Shown here: piece after piece, positions 8,897 through 17,637 of the stretch
How positions within the stretch are numbered: position 1 is the first letter of the stretch
Layout of the letters: each line of letters starts with the position of its first letter
Assembly (NCBI RefSeq): GCF_019966535.1
Contig: NZ_JAIMID010000025.1
Span: 1 to 62,360, forward strand
DNA length: 62,360 bases
DNA from: Mesobacterium pallidum
GTDB taxonomy: Bacteria > Pseudomonadota > Alphaproteobacteria > Rhodobacterales > Rhodobacteraceae
Reading direction: 5' to 3'
Notes under the pieces: generated by a model
The model's input: the letters and a program-made list of their open reading frames with translations, nothing else
What the model was told of the DNA's origin: nothing
Databases searched by the model: none
Made by a program: the position numbers and the translations under genes

Positions 8897-8913
8897 CGCG
8901 TCGGGACGCGTCG
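8892..8913. repeat. Tandem decamer near rep
   Basis: CGGGACGCGT occurs twice head to tail, followed by CG. It overlaps the right arm of the inverted repeat; a possible short iteron pair. Confidence 0.6.
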
Positions 8914-9013
8914 AAAGGTGCCAGAACCCGGCTTGATCGCGGGTGCCTTTCCAAGTCATACTGGGAACATGAGCAGTTCCGGTAAACGGGACCGAAAAAT
9001 CGGGCGGGACGAC

Positions 9014-10189
9014 ATGGCACAGATGGACAGGGAGCGGCTGACGGGATCGCTCAGACGTGGGGCGGTTAAGAAGCACGTGGCGGCGATCCACGTCTCAGGC
9101 AAGCTGACACTGCTGCAGCGGAAGCTCTCGAACGTGCTCTTGCTCAATGCCTATGACACGCTGACGACCAGCCGGCGGCACCAGATCGACGCGCGCACTC
9201 TCTGCATGATGATCGGTTACAATTCAAACGATTCAGACACGCTCAAAGACAGCTTAAGGGGCCTGGTCGAGACCACGGCCGAATGGGACATGCTGGATGA
9301 GGAGGGACGCCCTGAATGGGGCGTGTCGAGCCTCTTGAGTTACGCCAAGCTCAAGGGTGGGGTCTGCGAATATGCCTATTCCGACGCGCTGGCCGAAAAG
9401 CTGCACGACCCCAAGGTCTTTGCGCTCATCAACCTGAACATCCAGCGGCGGTTCACCAGCGGGCATGCGCTGGCGCTTTACGAGAACTGCTATCGCTTCG
9501 TGCGGACGGGCAGCACGGGGTGGTGGTCGCTTGACCTGTTCCGGCGGCTGATGGGGGTCGCGGACAGCGCCTATTACGAAAGTTACAAGCACCTGAACGC
9601 CAAGATCATCAAGCCGGCGGTGGCCGAGGTGAACAAGACCTCGAACATCATCGTGACGCCCGAGGTGCGCAAGATGGGGCGGCAGGTGACGGACATCCGG
9701 TTCCTGATCGAAGAGAACCCGCAGCTGGCGATCCTCGACCTCGACGACGGAGAGGGGATCCGCACCGGCCCGGTCTATGCGCGTCTCAGGGCGCTTGGCG
9801 TCAGCGACCGGCTGGCGCGGCAATGGATCGCCAACCATGGCGAAGACTACGTGGCGCAGAAGGTCAATTACGTCGCCGGCCAGGCGGGGGTGCGCAACAC
9901 GGTCAGCTACCTAACTGCCGCGCTCAAGGCCGATTACGGCGGGGCAGGGGAGGCCCAGCCCGAAGCTCCGGTGACCAGCGAGCGCGCCAAACGCCTGGCC
10001 TGGGTCAAGGCGCAGGTCGATGCGCGCTCGCCCACCCAGCGCGATGCCGACAAGCGCATGTTCCTGTCGCGGCTGGACGGCGCGGCCCGCGAGGATTTCG
10101 AACGCCACGGCTGGATGAGCGCGCTGAACGCCGAGGCCATCGTCGCCTTCTGGGTGGACCTGTCGCCCGAGGGGTTCGAGCCGGAATAG
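9014..10189 (+). CDS. repA: Plasmid replication initiator (RepA, Rep_3-like)
   Basis: 391 aa from ATG 9014 (MAQMDRERLTG); ATG 8969 is the other reasonable start. The first half (about 20-230) resembles winged-helix initiators of the Rep_3 superfamily (LTLLQRKLSNVLLLNAYDTL, later RRFTSGHALALYENCYRF and WWSLDLFRRLMGV). These bind iterons and recruit the host helicase. The C-terminal third is variable and may be involved in Rep interactions. Divergent from parAB with the origin between, the layout of RepA-type plasmids in Rhodobacteraceae. Assignment to the RepA-I compatibility group is inferred from the gene context, not from alignment. Confidence 0.87.
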   Translation: MAQMDRERLTGSLRRGAVKKHVAAIHVSGKLTLLQRKLSNVLLLNAYDTLTTSRRHQIDARTLCMMIGYNSNDSDTLKDSLRGLVETTAEWDMLDEEGRPEWGVSSLLSYAKLKGGVCEYAYSDALAEKLHDPKVFALINLNIQRRFTSGHALALYENCYRFVRTGSTGWWSLDLFRRLMGVADSAYYESYKHLNAKIIKPAVAEVNKTSNIIVTPEVRKMGRQVTDIRFLIEENPQLAILDLDDGEGIRTGPVYARLRALGVSDRLARQWIANHGEDYVAQKVNYVAGQAGVRNTVSYLTAALKADYGGAGEAQPEAPVTSERAKRLAWVKAQVDARSPTQRDADKRMFLSRLDGAAREDFERHGWMSALNAEAIVAFWVDLSPEGFEPE

Positions 10190-10231
10190 GGTAGGGGGTC
10201 CGTGATCTTGAAACGCGGCGCCCTTCCGTCC

Positions 10232-10248
10232 ATACTACTGGGTAGTAT
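10232..10248. promoter_or_regulatory. parDE operator palindrome
   Basis: ATACTAC-TGG-GTAGTAT, perfect 7-bp arms, 15 bp before the parD start. Ribbon-helix-helix antitoxins typically bind such a site to repress their operon. Confidence 0.65.
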
Positions 10249-10263
10249 TGCCCGGAGGGTCCC

Positions 10264-10533
10264 ATGAGTGTCAAAGCATCCGTGTCCGTGTCGGACCAGC
10301 AGGACGCCTTCATGCGGGCGCTGGTCCGCGAGGGGCGCTTTGCCAGCGCCAGCGCCGTGGTGCAGCGGGGGCTCGAGCTGTTGCGCGAGCAGACGGAGCG
10401 CGAGGCGGCCGAGCTGGCCGCGCTGCGCGCCTTCTTCGAAGAGCGGCGCGACGGGCCGGCAGAGGGCGACGCCGAGGCGCGGCAGGCCACGCGCGAGATG
10501 ATCGCCGCCAAGCGCGCCGCGCATGGGCTATGA
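10264..10533 (+). CDS. parD: ParD-family antitoxin
   Basis: 89 aa. The N-terminal ribbon-helix-helix (SVKASVSVSDQQDAFMRALV, then FASASAVVQRGLELL) binds operator DNA. The acidic, helical C-terminal tail (about 50-89) is expected to wrap the toxin. A GGAGG-type site precedes the ATG. The gene overlaps the toxin start in ATGGGCTATGA, giving translational coupling. With the palindrome at 10232 it forms a self-repressed addiction operon that stabilises the plasmid. Confidence 0.9.
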   Translation: MSVKASVSVSDQQDAFMRALVREGRFASASAVVQRGLELLREQTEREAAELAALRAFFEERRDGPAEGDAEARQATREMIAAKRAAHGL

Positions 10534-10870
10534 GGTCCGGCGCTCGCGCGCCTGCCGGAACGACCTTGAGCGGATCTTCGACCACCTTGTCGCCGCGCAT
10601 CTCGAGCTGGGCGCGGATATGGCCGAGGCGTTCGACCGGGCCGAAACGCGGCTGAGCCGGATCGAGGACGACATGGCCAGCCTCGGCCGCGCGCCCCATC
10701 GCGGTACGCTCTGGCCCGAGGTGATGACCGGCCTGCGCTGGGTCACCATCGACCGGGCGATCTATTATTTCCTGGTCGATGACGACCGGGAGGCCGTCCA
10801 TGTCCTCGCCGTCTTCTTCGGCGGGCAGGACCATAAGCGCCACGTTCTGGACCGCATCCGCCCGCGTTGA
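10523..10870 (+). CDS. parE: ParE-family toxin (RelE/ParE superfamily)
   Basis: 115 aa, the family size. It has the alpha-hairpin followed by a beta-sheet, with the typical stretches YEVRRSRACRNDLERIFDHL, a central GTLWPEVMTGLRWV, and IYYFLVDDDREAVHVLAVFF. ParE toxins poison DNA gyrase; the target here is assumed from the family. The reading frame is intact and overlaps the antitoxin by 11 bp. Confidence 0.9.
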   Translation: MGYEVRRSRACRNDLERIFDHLVAAHLELGADMAEAFDRAETRLSRIEDDMASLGRAPHRGTLWPEVMTGLRWVTIDRAIYYFLVDDDREAVHVLAVFFGGQDHKRHVLDRIRPR

Positions 10871-10935
10871 CGCACCGGGGCAAAGCGCCTAGGTCCGGGC
10901 AAAGCGGGGCCGGACGCCCCCCGAAGGATCGCCCC

Positions 10936-12156
10936 ATGACGCAACCGACCCTGACCTACGACGATATCCTGGCCGCCCATGCGCGGATCAAGGACGACAC
11001 GCTGCGCACGCCGACCGTGCGCGCGACGCGGCTGTCGATGAAGCTGGGGTTCGACCTCTATCTCAAGCTGGAAAACCTGCAGCACACCAATGCGTTCAAG
11101 GCGCGGGGGGCGCTGTCGCGGTTGCTGACGCTGAGCCCGGACCAGCAGGCCGCCGGGGTGATCGCCTGCAGCGCCGGGAACCATGCGCAGGGCGTGGCCT
11201 ACCACGCGCAGCGGCTCGGCATCCGCGCGGTGATCGTGATGCCCGAGGGCACGCCCTTCAACAAGGTGCAGCGCACCCGCGATTTCGGCGCCGAGGTGGT
11301 GCTGCACGGCAAGGGGTTCGACGACAGCGTGGCGTTTACCGAGGACATGGCCGCCCGCGAGGGGCTGACGCTGATCCACCCCTTCGACGACCCGGACGTG
11401 GTGGCGGGGCAGGGGACCGTCGCCATCGAAATGCTGGAGCAACGCCCCGAGCTCGACGTGATCGTGGTGCCGATCGGCGGCGGCGGGCTGATCGCGGGCA
11501 TGGCCACGGCCGCCAAGGCGATCAAGCCGGGGATCGAGGTGATCGGCGCGCAGGCGCTGCTGTTCGACGCGGTCAAGTCGCAGCTCGAGGGGACAGATCC
11601 GCATTTCGACGGGGCGAGCATCGCCGAAGGCATCTCGGTCAAGGCGCCGTCGCCGCGCAATGTCGAGATCATCCGACGCTGCGTGGACCGGGTCGAAAGC
11701 GTGACCGAGAGCGAGATCGAGGACGCGATATTCGACCTTCTGTCGCTGGAAAAGATCGTGACCGAGGGTGCCGCCGGCGCTGGCATGGCGGTGGTGGAAA
11801 AGCTGGCGCCGGGTCTTCAGGGCAAGGCGGTGGGCCTCGTGGTCTGCGGCGGCAATATCGACAGCCGGCTCTTGTCGACGCTGATCCTGCGCGGGCTGGT
11901 GCGCGACGGGCGGATCTCTCGCCTGACCTTCCGCATCGACGACACGCCGGGTCAGCTGTCGCGCATCTCGCGGTTGATCGGCGAGGCGGGGGCCAACGTG
12001 ATCGAGGTGATCCACCAGCGCATGTTCCAGAGCGTCGCGCTGAAGCAGGCCGAGCTGGACATCGTGATCGAGGCGCGGGACATGCACCACGTCCAGGAGA
12101 TCGTCGCGACGCTGCGGGCCGAGGGGCTGACAGTGCGGCTGGCGGGCGAGGGGTGA
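10936..12156 (+). CDS. ilvA: Threonine ammonia-lyase (threonine dehydratase)
   Basis: 406 aa from ATG 10936, which has AAGGA about 7 bases upstream; an in-frame ATG at 10867 touches the parE stop and adds an unlikely tail. A fold-type II PLP enzyme converting L-threonine to 2-oxobutyrate and ammonia. The PLP lysine is Lys55 in TNAFKARGA, and the phosphate-binding glycine loop is PIGGGGLIAGM near 175. The C-terminal ACT-like domain (about 325-400, FRIDDTPGQLSRISRLI) suggests allosteric control. It is a metabolic gene between plasmid maintenance and glycan genes with no other isoleucine gene nearby, so it may duplicate a chromosomal enzyme. Confidence 0.9.
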   Translation: MTQPTLTYDDILAAHARIKDDTLRTPTVRATRLSMKLGFDLYLKLENLQHTNAFKARGALSRLLTLSPDQQAAGVIACSAGNHAQGVAYHAQRLGIRAVIVMPEGTPFNKVQRTRDFGAEVVLHGKGFDDSVAFTEDMAAREGLTLIHPFDDPDVVAGQGTVAIEMLEQRPELDVIVVPIGGGGLIAGMATAAKAIKPGIEVIGAQALLFDAVKSQLEGTDPHFDGASIAEGISVKAPSPRNVEIIRRCVDRVESVTESEIEDAIFDLLSLEKIVTEGAAGAGMAVVEKLAPGLQGKAVGLVVCGGNIDSRLLSTLILRGLVRDGRISRLTFRIDDTPGQLSRISRLIGEAGANVIEVIHQRMFQSVALKQAELDIVIEARDMHHVQEIVATLRAEGLTVRLAGEG

Positions 12157-12620
12157 GTAAGTCGGACAGGTAAGGCATTGAAATCGTATCTAAATCATAG
12201 TTAAGAGACCGATTTTGCCCTGATCTGGTGTCTTCCGTTCACCAAACCGGATCCGGGTATTCTGCTTCGGGCTTACTGCAAAATCCTTCCGAATGAAGTA
12301 CACGGCTGGCCCACTCTGGCGGCAGGAAGTAAGTCCTCTCAATCAACTGCGCGCGGCTGGTCACGGCACATCTAGCGAAATCTTCATGTTCTGCCCTCGT
12401 GTCGTTTGCCACTCTGATCTTGTTTCATTAACAATCTTAATCGACGGGGTGGGGAGGCCAAGCACTGATGGGCGCACTCGTGAAGTGCGTGAAACGGACC
12501 ATAGCTGGCAGCACCTCTTGCTGCGACGCGTAGCGGCCGATTGACATTGTGCTTCCTGCACGACCGTATGACAGGCAAACCCGCTCGCGCGGGAGATACC
12601 AAGCAATAATGGACTAGACC
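12157..12620. other. Intergenic region before the glycan block
   Basis: 464 bp with visibly lower GC than the flanking ilvA gene. No supported ORF, RNA or repeat was recognised. It marks the left edge of the polysaccharide region and may hold its promoter. Confidence 0.5.
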
Positions 12621-13811
12621 ATGAAGTTGATCCTCCACATCGGAACAGAAAAAACTGGCAGCACCAGTTTCCAGAAATGGGGGGGTATGAACCACGAAGC
12701 TTTGGTCCAGTCGGGGGTTTTCTACAGCCAATTGCTTGGCCGCGAGAATCATCTGAAGATCTACCTTTGGGCACTGGCCCCGGGTGTTGCCGACGACGGC
12801 TTCGCGCAGGTCGGCCTGGGGTCGCCTGGCGAGCAGCGGATCTTTCGAACGACGCTGCCGACCCAGTTTGCGCAAGAGGTCCAGGCGGCGCGAGACAAGG
12901 GATGCCATACTTTCTTGATATCGAACGAACATTGTCATTCGCGATTGAAGACAGCCGAGGATCTCGAGCGGCTCAAGGGGTTCGTGTCGCCTCACTTCGA
13001 CGAGATAGAGATCCTGTGCAGCTTGCGTCCCCAGATTGATGTCGCCGTGTCTTTGACGTCTACTGCGGCGCGCGTGGGCCTGAACGTCGGTCAACAGTTC
13101 TTCGAGAAGATCGACGTACAGGACAAGTACTACAATTATCAGGATCTGGTGGATCGCTGGGTCGGGGCCTTCGGCGCCGAGAACCTCACCTTGCTACCCT
13201 TCCGCCGAAGGCCGGACATGGCCGCCTATTTGGTCAAGCGGCTGGGATTGCCAGGCAAGTCGCTGCAGCAACCCGCCCGGATCAACGAGGCGCTGGATAT
13301 TCGGGCGATGGCATTGTCGAACGCCATCAGCCGGGGCCAGCGCAATGGACCGGAGGATCAGCCGAAAGGCAACATGCCGATGGTTCTGGACCTGATGCGT
13401 CGCGATCAAAAGTTGCATCCCGGCCTTGAGCTGGCCAAGAAGGTTCAATCCCGGTTTACCCCGATCAACGCCAAGCTGGCGCGTCAATGGAAGAGCATTC
13501 GCGCAGTGGATCTGGAGCCGGACTGGAGTCGTTACGACCATCCAAGCAACCTGGACGTGCTGGACCAGCCCTGCAGTTTCACCGAGCAACTGGCCGAGTT
13601 GGTGTCGATCTATACACAGCTCTTGTCGCTTGCCCGGGCGCAGGAAATGGCGGCCTCTGCAGAGAGGGCCAGAGCGCAACGAAATGAAGATGCGCGCGAT
13701 GAGTTTCTGAGAACGGCGCGACAACATCTGCTTCAGGTGCCCAAAAGCAGCACGCTTTTTCCACAGCGCCAGGCGGTTGAGGCACGGCTGGAGTTGATAG
13801 GCCCGATGTAG
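12621..13811 (+). CDS. Sulfotransferase-like P-loop protein
   Basis: 396 aa. The start LILHIGTEKTGSTSFQ is a P-loop of the kind that binds the 5'-phosphosulfate of PAPS in sulfotransferases, and EILCSLRPQIDVAVS resembles the 3'-phosphate-binding strand and helix. It is clearly a paralog of 29088-30101: the same LHIGxEKTG start, GVFYSxxLGxxNHLKIY, and SNEHCHS with matching spacing. It would transfer sulfate to a sugar if active. The C-terminal 60 residues are charged and helical. Lower GC than ilvA suggests separate acquisition. Function is inferred from motifs only. Confidence 0.65.
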   Translation: MKLILHIGTEKTGSTSFQKWGGMNHEALVQSGVFYSQLLGRENHLKIYLWALAPGVADDGFAQVGLGSPGEQRIFRTTLPTQFAQEVQAARDKGCHTFLISNEHCHSRLKTAEDLERLKGFVSPHFDEIEILCSLRPQIDVAVSLTSTAARVGLNVGQQFFEKIDVQDKYYNYQDLVDRWVGAFGAENLTLLPFRRRPDMAAYLVKRLGLPGKSLQQPARINEALDIRAMALSNAISRGQRNGPEDQPKGNMPMVLDLMRRDQKLHPGLELAKKVQSRFTPINAKLARQWKSIRAVDLEPDWSRYDHPSNLDVLDQPCSFTEQLAELVSIYTQLLSLARAQEMAASAERARAQRNEDARDEFLRTARQHLLQVPKSSTLFPQRQAVEARLELIGPM

Positions 13812-14037
13812 CACCGTGGCTTGCTGCAATGCCGGGCCGACATCGGGCATCGCCTGCAATTTCAGCAGGGCAATCCGTGATTTTTCACACGCCGGAGTCA
13901 TAAGGGCGACGAGTTGCCATGATACTCTTGAAATTTGACCGGGAGTGGCACAGTAGTGGCTCGAACAGATTGTTCGCTACCTGCGGTGGCAGCCGTAACC
14001 TCAAACATACAAAAAGTCGCATGGAAATGGATCCGAG

Positions 14038-14472
14038 ATGACAAAAGAACAAACCGCCCTTGAGATAGCGCAACGGATCACGATGGCAGGGCCGCCGCCC
14101 AAAGAGGGTGTTACCATTTCCGTCGGTCTTCTCAGAAAGATGCTCCAACTGTCATTTCAGGATGTGTTCTCCGAGGAATGGTATCTGAAGACCTATCCAG
14201 ACGTGAAGAAAGCTGTTTCCGACGGGGTTGTGACTTCTGCCTTGTCGCACTATGTCGAGTCTGGAATATACGAAGGCCGTTTCCCGTTTGACATGAAATT
14301 GGACGTTGATGACTATTTGTCCGAACATGAGGATGTCGACGAGGCCGTGAAGGACGGCGTTTTCCCGACGGCTGCACATCATTTCCGCAGTCTTGGGTAT
14401 GCTGAGGGGCGGCGGTTTCAGCTTGAGACTACCGAAGCAGCCGTTGGAAAAGCCAAAATCGCTAGCAAATGA
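14038..14472 (+). CDS. Small protein with two glycosyltransferase-associated repeats
   Basis: 144 aa without a catalytic domain. It has two copies of a module often fused to glycosyltransferases: EEWYLKTYPDVKKAVSDG...HYVESGIYEGR (about 45-85) and DVDDYLSEHEDVDEAVKDG...HFRSLGYAEGR (about 90-130). The downstream gene begins with a third copy (FNYRKYSEDNPDLAEHF). The stop overlaps the next start in ATGA (14469-14472), so it may form a complex with that enzyme or represent a split N-terminus. No recognised function. Confidence 0.7.
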   Translation: MTKEQTALEIAQRITMAGPPPKEGVTISVGLLRKMLQLSFQDVFSEEWYLKTYPDVKKAVSDGVVTSALSHYVESGIYEGRFPFDMKLDVDDYLSEHEDVDEAVKDGVFPTAAHHFRSLGYAEGRRFQLETTEAAVGKAKIASK

Positions 14473-15956
14473 AAAGCCGCTTCAACTACAGAAAGTATTC
14501 CGAAGACAATCCAGACCTCGCCGAACACTTTGGCGGGGTCAATGAGGCCCAATTAAAGAACCATTACGACCAGTACGGCTACCGCGAAATGCGCGGTGTG
14601 CCGGAGACGACGATCTTCGTGACTGTCGAGGGCCTCCTTTGCTCGGACGACGGACATATTTATATCAGCGGCTGGTGTGACCGCCGCGTATTTTCGACGC
14701 TGGATGTGACGATCAGGGTCGGGTACATGCAGTACGAATTTGGCGAAATCGAACCCTGCTGGTACCATCGCGACGATGTCAGCGCTGTACTGGGCGATTT
14801 TTCCCGTCCGTCTGGCTATATCGCGATCCTCAAGGTCCCCAAGGAAGACTTTCTTGTGGCGCCGGAAGTCGAGGTATTCATCTGCAGGCAGAAGATCAGG
14901 GCAGAGCCGGTCATGCGCTTCATGTCCGTGGATCGGTTCCTGAACGAAGCCTTGGCGGCTACTGCGACACTCGCTGATCGGCCCGCCGGCACGACTGTTG
15001 AACACGCGCGGAAACTGACCCCGGCGTTTGACGGTATCTGGAAGGACTACCTGGCGAGCCTTTCATTCACGCAGATTTTCGAAAGCCGCCGGATAGAGAC
15101 CTGCAAGCAGAGCATAATCATCACCCTCTATCGGGGGTTCGATATGTTGCTGGTTCAACTTGCCGAGTTGTCAGGTTTCCTTTCATCGCATGAAGCCGAA
15201 GTCATTGTTGTCGGCAATGATCTGACCGCGCCTGAGGAAATGCTTGCGCGAGTGACGGCTTTTTGCCAGCTCCATGATGTCGCCATTAGAATTTTCCTTT
15301 GCTCTGGAAATTCAGGATTCTCAGCGGGAAACAATTTTGGCGCCGAAATGGCTCGGGGCGAAACTCTGATTTTCATGAACCCTGACATATTCCCGCCCGA
15401 AGGGGACGAGGCTCAGGCGCTGGATTTTCTTTCTTCGGACCCTGGGACCGCGTTGCACGGCGCCATGCTTTATTACGGTGACGGAATGCTGATGCATTCC
15501 GGAATGTATTCCGTTCGCGACCTGGTTTTCGACCCCAAGTCAGGAGTTACGCATAATCTTTTGCGGGTCGAGCACTTCGGCAAGGGGCTGTCTCATCGGG
15601 TTGACGATTCCCAGCAGAAGTTGGACGCAGCATTGGTATCCATCAAAGACGATATTCTCTTGGTGTCGGCTGCGTTGTGGAAGGTTTCGAAAGCCAAGTT
15701 CGAGGAGATCGGCGGATTATCCACGGAATATATCTTTGCCTACTATGAAGATTCAGATTTCTGCCTGCGTTGGCGCTCAGCCGGCAATGAAGTGAAACTT
15801 GACAGCTCGTCACGCTGGATCCATATGGAAGGCGTGGGAAAAGCTTTGCCGCCCTCGGTACGAACCTTCATGTGGTTGAATCGAGCCCTTTACTCGCAAA
15901 AGTTCGAAGCGTCTCCTTTGGTGGTCGACACCTCCGAGGATCTCAAGCTTCTCTAG
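14469..15956 (+). CDS. Family 2 glycosyltransferase
   Basis: 495 aa. N-terminal 1-45 is a copy of the YxxxNPDL...HYxxxGxxE module found in the preceding gene. Residues about 45-175 are a beta-rich domain of unknown role. The GT-A catalytic domain begins at about 215 (SIIITLYRGFDMLL), with the nucleotide-sugar Asp region GETLIFMNPDIFPP and the acceptor/base motif YYEDSDFCLRW near 425. No signal peptide or transmembrane segment, so cytoplasmic or peripheral. Donor and acceptor are unknown. Translationally coupled to the preceding small gene and 9 bp before the next glycosyltransferase. Confidence 0.85.
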   Translation: MKSRFNYRKYSEDNPDLAEHFGGVNEAQLKNHYDQYGYREMRGVPETTIFVTVEGLLCSDDGHIYISGWCDRRVFSTLDVTIRVGYMQYEFGEIEPCWYHRDDVSAVLGDFSRPSGYIAILKVPKEDFLVAPEVEVFICRQKIRAEPVMRFMSVDRFLNEALAATATLADRPAGTTVEHARKLTPAFDGIWKDYLASLSFTQIFESRRIETCKQSIIITLYRGFDMLLVQLAELSGFLSSHEAEVIVVGNDLTAPEEMLARVTAFCQLHDVAIRIFLCSGNSGFSAGNNFGAEMARGETLIFMNPDIFPPEGDEAQALDFLSSDPGTALHGAMLYYGDGMLMHSGMYSVRDLVFDPKSGVTHNLLRVEHFGKGLSHRVDDSQQKLDAALVSIKDDILLVSAALWKVSKAKFEEIGGLSTEYIFAYYEDSDFCLRWRSAGNEVKLDSSSRWIHMEGVGKALPPSVRTFMWLNRALYSQKFEASPLVVDTSEDLKLL

Positions 15957-15965
15957 GACTCACAC

Positions 15966-17228
15966 ATGAAATATATGACGATCTCCTTGTACCATCCTCG
16001 CGTGATGAAGGGTGGGGCTCAATATGTTGCCAAGGATCTGCACGATGCGGCCGACGCGGATCCCGATGTCGAGGCGGTTCTGCTCGCCGGCATCGATGGC
16101 CACATGTTCCCACAGTATGGAAAGGTAGGGTCCTCGATCACCGCCTTGCCCGACAGTTCGCGCGAGTTCATTCTTCCTGGTCAGACCTTCAATGAATTCT
16201 ATCATACCGTATACGATCAGCGGCGCACGAAGGCGCTGCAGCGCTTCTTCTCAGATCACAAGCCGGATGTGATCCATGTTCACCATTCTCTTTGGGTTGG
16301 TCTCGAGATTCTGGAAATCGCCAAGCAGGTTCTCCCCAATGTGAAGATCATCTACACCCTGCACGAGTATCTTCCGATCTGTTATTCTCGCGGTCAGCTG
16401 TTCAGGTATCACGAGAACGGCATCTGTCAGGACACATCGCCGGATCAATGTGTGAAGTGTTTTCCCGACAAGACCGCAGATGACTTCATCCTGCGCCGTC
16501 GGGTGTTCAAGCGCGCCTTCAAGTTCGTCGATCATTTCGTTTCGCCGTCGGAGTATCTCCGACAGCGCTTTATCCAGTGGGGCTTGCCGGAGGATGATAT
16601 CTCGGTGATTGCCAACGGGCACGCCAGTATGCGGCCTGCCAACTGGATTCCACGGCATAGCGCCAATGTGAACGTTTTCGGATTCTTTGGGCAGTTCGTG
16701 GACGCGAAGGGAATCGACGTACTGCTCGCGGCAGCGAGCCAGGCCGCCGCGGACATGGACGAAAGCGAAGAGATCGAGATCAGGATCTTTGGCGGTAACA
16801 AGGCCTATGCCAGCGAAGACTACACCAAGCGAATCGATGCTATCCTTGACAACGCGCCCAAGAACCTGACGATCAAGGAGATGGGATCGTACTCGCGAGA
16901 CAACGTGTTCCAGCTGATGAGCTCGATTGACTGGCTGGTGATGCCGTCGATATGGCCCGAGACGTTTGGCCTTGTGGTGTCCGAGGCCTGGGATGCGCGT
17001 AGGCCTATTCTGAGCTCGCAAGCAGGTGGGTTGCTAGACCGCACCACGGATGGAGTAAATGGTTTCACCTTCGCGCCAGGATCCATGTCGCAGCTGTCGA
17101 CCTTGATCAAGGAGTGCCGAGGGAACAAGCCGCTTTGGGAAAAGCTGTCTGCTGGTGTCCGAGACGAGATCAGTTTGACAGAAGCTTGGGGGCGGCACAA
17201 AGAGATCGTAGAGCGACTGCTTGTTTGA
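15966..17228 (+). CDS. Family 4 glycosyltransferase
   Basis: 420 aa GT-B enzyme. The N-terminal Rossmann half begins ISLYHPRVMKGGAQYVAKDL, with the typical glycine-rich acceptor loop and VIHVHHSLWVGLEIL. The C-terminal donor half has NVFGFFGQFVDAKGIDVLL and the EX7E region MPSIWPETFGLVVSEAWDA, whose first Glu lies near 330. Probably a retaining sugar transferase using a nucleotide sugar at the inner membrane face. An AGGACT site precedes ATG 15966. Part of the 14038-17228 operon. Confidence 0.87.
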   Translation: MKYMTISLYHPRVMKGGAQYVAKDLHDAADADPDVEAVLLAGIDGHMFPQYGKVGSSITALPDSSREFILPGQTFNEFYHTVYDQRRTKALQRFFSDHKPDVIHVHHSLWVGLEILEIAKQVLPNVKIIYTLHEYLPICYSRGQLFRYHENGICQDTSPDQCVKCFPDKTADDFILRRRVFKRAFKFVDHFVSPSEYLRQRFIQWGLPEDDISVIANGHASMRPANWIPRHSANVNVFGFFGQFVDAKGIDVLLAAASQAAADMDESEEIEIRIFGGNKAYASEDYTKRIDAILDNAPKNLTIKEMGSYSRDNVFQLMSSIDWLVMPSIWPETFGLVVSEAWDARRPILSSQAGGLLDRTTDGVNGFTFAPGSMSQLSTLIKECRGNKPLWEKLSAGVRDEISLTEAWGRHKEIVERLLV

Positions 17229-17637
17229 CAGTGTCGAGCATGGTTCGTTGATTTCGAGCAGTGTGAGGTAATGTTCCCGGCACAATGCTGCAATCCGGGA
17301 AAACTGGCGTTCAGGCAGAGTCGGCGACATGTCATCGGCTGCAGGAACACTGTGACCGAGCCATCGCGTCGGCGTATTTGGCTGGATGCCGGCTGGAAAT
17401 GTCCTATCCTCACGAGCATGGTGATAGCAGATGTGATGCGCTTATGGGCCGCTCTCCGAGATGTCAGAAGACGGTTACAGAACTTGCCCTTGGTACGCTC
17501 TGCCAATTACAAGTCGGATACCAAGTCGTGTGACAGACACCTGTCTCAAAACGGCTTGTTGCCAGTAAGAGCAGTTCCATCTGTCCAGTCTAGGCAAAAT
17601 TGGACAGATGGGAACAAGAAGGCAGGGCAGAAGGTTC
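17229..17637. other. Intergenic region
   Basis: 409 bp of moderate GC between glycosyltransferase genes. Short open frames exist but none has a family signature or good start. No repeat or RNA recognised. Confidence 0.5.

Larger units (their letters stand above)
8463..9013. other. Replication origin and divergent control region
   Basis: No gene is assigned here. From parA towards rep it holds: a CGCTA/TAGCG inverted repeat just upstream of parA; a small GAATC/GATTC inverted repeat at 8558-8572; an AT-rich tract at about 8593-8667 in an otherwise GC-rich replicon, a good unwinding element; a G-rich stretch with repeated GGGAC-like words; a 14-bp inverted repeat (8839-8896); and a tandem decamer (8892-8913). 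An ATG at 8762 is in frame with rep, but the extra residues overlap the repeats and look non-coding. It very probably contains oriV and the rep promoter. Confidence 0.7.

Noticed and set aside
8762..9013. Upstream extension of rep from ATG 8762
   Set aside because: The extra 84 residues run through inverted and tandem repeats of the origin region and do not look like protein.
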